Under the pieces are notes generated by a model. The model made no database searches, was not told where the DNA came from, and saw nothing but the letters and a program-made list of their open reading frames with translations. Position numbers and translations under genes: made by a program. 64,000 bases of DNA from Diospyros lotus (Eukaryota; Streptophyta; Magnoliopsida; Ericales; Ebenaceae). The stretch covers positions 8,996,907-9,060,906 of the forward strand of contig NC_068351.1 of the NCBI RefSeq assembly GCF_014633365.1, written 5' to 3'. Shown here in pieces: positions 59,793-64,000 of this stretch. How positions within the stretch are numbered: position 1 is the stretch's first letter; every line of letters begins with the position of its first letter.

Positions 59793-60990
59793 TTTTTTTC
59801 CTGAAAATTCAACAGGAGAATTAGTCAATTTACCAAAACTAAGATGACAACAATCAAGCACTCAATAATTCTTGGAATATTGAGGAATTTCATGTAGACT
59901 ATTCAACTAATAAGATTTATTTAAAAAGTGAAATACAATAAAATTAACCAGACATTATACATAGCAGCAAACAACATCAAATGAACAAACAAAGCGCAAT
60001 TGAACCAAAATATTCAGCCTCTGTTTATGTTGAATTCAAAATCAATAACAAAATCTAGCAATTCAATGGCTTACAACTCTCGCTAACCAACTACAAATCA
60101 TAATTAATGATAACCTTAGAGAAGAATATAATAACCTTAAAGCGACCCAAAAGCGCAAAGTACTCGTATCCCCCAAATTAGTCAATCAGAGAAGATGCTG
60201 ATTGCAGTGTGCAAAGCTCCGAAATTATTAGCAAGGATAGCAAATACATCAAATTTGCTTGAAAGATCCAAATGAATGGCCGAATTATGTAAAATGATAT
60301 ACAACAAAGACTGATCAAATTATGTGACATGACACTGAAACCAAAGATATCCAACAGATCTAGGGAAACAAGGAAAAACTCAAAGCAAGGGGAACAATTT
60401 GCGACCATGTAATGGCCAATCTTAAAATCGGAAAACTTGAAAATATTTCAATGAAACAAATGAATTACAGATGGTCATCCAGAAGATTAAAGAAACTGGG
60501 TATGTTTCTTTTGAACCGGATATCAGATCATAAAAATCCTCGCGATCAAGTATGTTGATCTAAAGCCATAGAATTCCAGAAATGCAAGTGGAACTGTAAA
60601 GATAGAAAGAAATGCATACATAGATCTCGCCCAAACTCTAATTCAGACAACAATTTACCAAAAACCACATATATCCGTGCAATGCAGCAGCATGCTATAC
60701 GAGAATCCAACCCCTAGCCATTGTAGGACGTGATATCGAGAGATGACGCCCACGCAATGCAGTAAATATGATATTCAAAGATCTAAAGCGATATGAAATA
60801 CTCGCATAAACTGAATCAAAGCACTTAAGAGAAAAAATTTCAAAAAAACCAAGGAAAAAACTCACAAAGGTAAAGAGAGACGACGAGATCGGAAAGTCGA
60901 AGATGGATAGATCGAGCGACAGTTCCCACTCGATCAACAGAGAGAGAGCAGACAGCAGAGTGTGTGGAAGAGAGAGAACCCTAGAGAGGA
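59793..60990 (-). promoter_or_regulatory. Beta-tubulin leader exon and leader intron
   Basis: A GTGAGT donor (intron starts at 60865) and a TTTTCAG acceptor (59803-59801) define a 1065-bp intron, leaving GAAAAAAA directly before the ATG. The non-coding exon would run from about 60965 to 60866. Leader introns are common in plant tubulin genes and often raise expression; here the intron is inferred from splice sites only. Confidence 0.65.
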
Positions 60991-60999
60991 TTATATACA
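60977..60999 (-). promoter_or_regulatory. Beta-tubulin TATA box and telo-box-like motif
   Basis: TGTATATAA on the minus strand (60999-60991) is a good TATA box about 30 bp upstream of the GA-rich leader. CTAGGGTT (60984-60977) is a telo-box-like motif (AACCCTAG on +) near the expected start site. Confidence 0.6.
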
Positions 61000-61000
61000 G

Positions 61001-61968
61001 AAGTGAAGAGTGAACTGTGAATCTGACGGTTCAGGTTGTTTCCCTCCTATTTTTTGTCGGCCGTTGGATGCCGTCAGATGGCAGAAATCGACGGTCTAGA
61101 TGGGCGTTGTTCTTAATGATTGGCGGAGTTTTAAATTTTTGAAAATAAATATACGGCCGAGTGACAAATATACCCCTTGTTGAATGACGAAAATGCCCTT
61201 TGACTACGCTCGCCGAAGGTACTCGCAATTTTTTTACATCTAAACGCGTAAATGACGGGAATGCCCTCTGACAATAAACATTGAAGGAATCCCGAAATTA
61301 ACAATATAACAATAATATTAGGAAATTTAACATTTTTATATTAAAAAATCGTCTTCTTTTTAATTTTTTAATATATTGTATGATACTATCATTGAAAAAA
61401 GCGATTCTTGCGTCAGATAGGTCGTCTGAATTAAGCAAAATTAATCTAGAAATACCGCGTTATACGGATATATATAAGTTTTAAATTAATAAAGGCATAA
61501 AGGTAATTAAAAACAAATGTACTTGTTTTCAAATAAACATTTATTACACTGTGATTTTAATATCTAAATAAATAATTTTATTGACTAGTTGACTAAGTTG
61601 TAATAGATTCATTAATTAATTAAAAAATATAGTAAAGCACCAACACCAAGCGGTCAGGTTAGCCCTCCAAGTGTCGATCATCTCTCCTGCTCAAAATGTT
61701 AAAAAGATTTTGTGCTTGATTATCTTATCTTATTGTATAAGAAATTTGAGTGGTTTATCACATATATGAAAAGAAGTTGCGACAAATGATGGACCCATGG
61801 AAGTTATGTCAGGTAGTTTGGACATAGTCTTTGGAAACATAGTGATTAATATCTTACAAAACCTAGGTGAGGTATGTTAAACTAGCTTTGATGCACGAGA
61901 AAAAAATAACAGGAACTTACCGTGAAAATCTACTTAAGAAGTTGCTACAAATGATGGATTAATAAAAA
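61001..61968. other. Upstream flank of beta-tubulin
   Basis: AT-rich beyond about 61280; no gene or repeat recognised before the MITE cluster. Confidence 0.5.
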
Positions 61969-61976
61969 TTAAGGCT

Positions 61977-62401
61977 ATATTCTCTTTGTTTTTTAATTTT
62001 TAGTTTTGAGTTTTGAATTTATTTTTAGTTTTCTATTTTAGTAGTCTATTTTTAGAAAATTAAAAACGCGTTTTTTTTTGTCATTTTGAAAAATTATTTT
62101 TTAAAATAAAAAATTAGAAAACGCATTCTTTTTGAAATTTTAAAAATAATTTTTTAATGATATTTTATTCAATAAATTTGATTATTTAGTAAATTAAAAA
62201 TATTTAATATTTATAAATTATTAAAAAAATATCTACATTTTAAAGTTAATGAATTTTGTAATATTTTTTTCATTATAATAATAAAATATGAATAAATAAA
62301 TAAATGTGTTTTGAGTTTTGAATTTATTTTTGATGAAAACACTCATTATTTTAGAAAATTGAAAACTAAAAATGACTTGAAAACAGCAAAGAAAACACAA
62401 T
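61977..62401. mobile_element. AT-rich MITE-like element, copy 2
   Basis: Starts ATATTCTCTTTG and ends AAAGAAAACACAAT. Its interior is the reverse complement of 28673-29190, including the AATAAATAAATAAATGTGTTTTGAG region. Flanks TTAAGGCT (61969-61976) and TTAAGATT (62402-62409) match at 6 of 8 with transitions, suggesting an 8-bp target duplication. Confidence 0.7.
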
Positions 62402-62406
62402 TTAAG

Positions 62407-63602
62407 ATTGTGTTTTCAGTTCATTTTTAGTTTTTAATTTTTTAAATTACTAAAAATACGTTTAGTTTAATATTTTTGAAAATAAAAAAAACCCAAAACA
62501 TGTTTCAGTCAAAACACACTGAAAATACCAAAATGCGAAAAATAACCCCTCTCCTCTTCCCCCCACATCTCACACAAATCTTCCATCTCTCTTTCTTCTC
62601 TCTTCTCTTATTTCTCCTCTATTATCGTCGTCGATGACTCCTCTTTTCTCCTACATCCTCCATCACCGATTGTCACATGAAGCCAACGATGATGGCTTGA
62701 TGATGCTAATGGCAAAGTAACATCCACTGCTATAGCGAGGGCAAGAAACGACAGCCATGGCGATGCATAAGGCAATGGCCGGTCGAACATGGCAGAAACA
62801 CTTGAGAGGTAGCGATTGGAGATGATGTGTCGGAGGAGAAAATTGACAACCGCTAACAGCGAAAGGCAACATTCATGGCCATAAAGCCTTTGGTTGGCGA
62901 TGACCCTGATTCCCTTACCGAAGACATCACAATAGTGAAGAAGAAGACCCACAACCATAATGCCCACTGGTAGTCGGTAACATGAAAGAGGCCTCTAATT
63001 GTTGGAAACCATCGGCCACGGTGGTCGGTGGTGACTAATAGTACATTCTGGCTCATTTTTGTGTATGTGTTAGTTTGGTGTTTCTAATAATAGACTATAA
63101 TTGTATAAATCTCTAGCTGGCAATGGTTGTCGACGACGGAAAAGATACAGGGCATGGTAGAAAATAGAAAAAATAAAAGAAAAAATAAAAGAAAAAAAAA
63201 GTAAAAAAGAGAAAAACAAAATCTTAAATTTTAAAAATAAAATTATATATTTACTTAAAATTTTAAAAATGTAGTATATCTATATTATAATTAAAAATAT
63301 AATATATTATTAAGTATATTATACATATTATGTATAATAATATTTTACCAGTTCATTAATCAAATTTATTATTTTATTTTAATAATAGAATTTTATCAAA
63401 AAGGGTTAATTTTATTATTTAATAATCAAATTTATTGAATCAAATATTATAAAATATATTTTTTTAAATTCCAAAGTAAACGTTTTTTAATTTCTCTATT
63501 TTAAGAAACAGTTTTTTATAATAACAAAAAGAACATATTTTTAAAAATTTTAAAATATAAAATTAAAAATGAATTCAAAACTTAAACACGAAAGAAAACA
63601 AT
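62407..63602. mobile_element. MITE-like element, copy 3, with foreign core
   Basis: Ends ATTGTGTTTTCAG and GAAAGAAAACAAT resemble those of copy 2, and the right half shares the AATCAAATTTATTGAATCAAA block. Flanks AATTTAAG and AGTCTAAG match at 6 of 8. About 62540-63160 is a GC-richer insert not found in the other copies. Confidence 0.62.
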
Positions 63603-63610
63603 AGTCTAAG

Positions 63611-63902
63611 ATTTTGTTCTCTTTGCTATTTTCAAGTTATTTTAGTTTTTTAAAATAATTAAAACGTGTTTATTTTTATATTTTTAAAAATGTATGTTTA
63701 AAAAGAAGAAAAAAATTATAAATAAAACTCAAAACAATAAAAAGTCATTTTAATTATTTTCATCACAAATATGTTCAAAATTTCTATAATACAAAAAATG
63801 CTACAAAGAAAAAAAAACATATTTTTAACAATCTCAAAATAGATATTCAAAACAAAAAAGTGAAAATAATTTCAAAACTGAAAACTGAAACACGAAAAAA
63901 AT
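63611..63902. mobile_element. MITE-like element, copy 4 (short)
   Basis: Starts ATTTTGTTCTCTTTGCTATT and contains subterminal AGTTTT/AAAACT words like the neighbours. It lacks the central AATAAATAAATA block, so it is a shorter derivative; the right end near 63902 is approximate. Confidence 0.55.
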
Positions 63903-64000
63903 AGCTCCTAGTTTTTTATTTTATAATGAGAGACTTAATTGTTTAATAAATAATTAAATTAAAAAACAAAAAAATATATTTTTTCTATGACTGAGCATGC

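Overview
The window is nuclear DNA of a flowering plant, most likely a eudicot. The evidence is intron-rich genes with short GT-AG introns, AT-rich intergenic DNA, a CLE-type peptide gene, a beta-tubulin gene with a leader intron, and a dense layer of plant-type transposable elements (Ty3/gypsy, Ty1/copia, L1-type LINE, hAT, Mutator-like, SINE). The sequence alone does not give the species. No bacterial, phage or CRISPR content is visible.

Layout. 1-3903: decayed Ty3/gypsy element on +, running off the left edge, with a solo LTR inserted in its reverse transcriptase and a 3' LTR at 3452-3903. 6487-18536 (+): core exons of 3-hydroxy-3-methylglutaryl-CoA lyase (HMGCL). Its longest intron holds an antisense Ty1/copia element (11992-17238) that itself contains a solo LTR. 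21246-21500 (-): small CLE-type signalling peptide gene. 24555-27895 (-): mitochondrial-type 10-kDa chaperonin (CPN10), three coding exons. 28.1-35.0 kb: AT-rich intergenic DNA with a MITE. 35.06-37.8 kb (-): 5'-truncated LINE broken by a hAT-like element. 41.2-42.4 and 43.6-44.5 kb: two TIR elements with GC-rich cores, with a tRNA-like SINE between them. 47658-50694 (+): Mediator subunit 26c-like gene (nine coding exons). 56658-59792 (-): beta-tubulin, three coding exons plus a leader intron, with TATA box at 60991-60999. 61977-63902: head-to-tail cluster of three AT-rich MITE-like elements, related in inverted orientation to the copy at 28673-29190.

The five host genes are unrelated in function: leucine/ketone-body catabolism, peptide signalling, mitochondrial protein folding, transcription and cytoskeleton. 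They do not form a pathway or cluster. I found no evidence of a new multi-gene system. The most interesting points are an HMGCL exon end that lacks an in-frame GT donor, a CLE peptide lacking both usual prolines, two solo LTRs with exact 5-bp target duplications, the same catalytic Asp-to-Asn change in two unrelated reverse transcriptases, and a near-perfect 63-nt hairpin inside a Mutator-like element.
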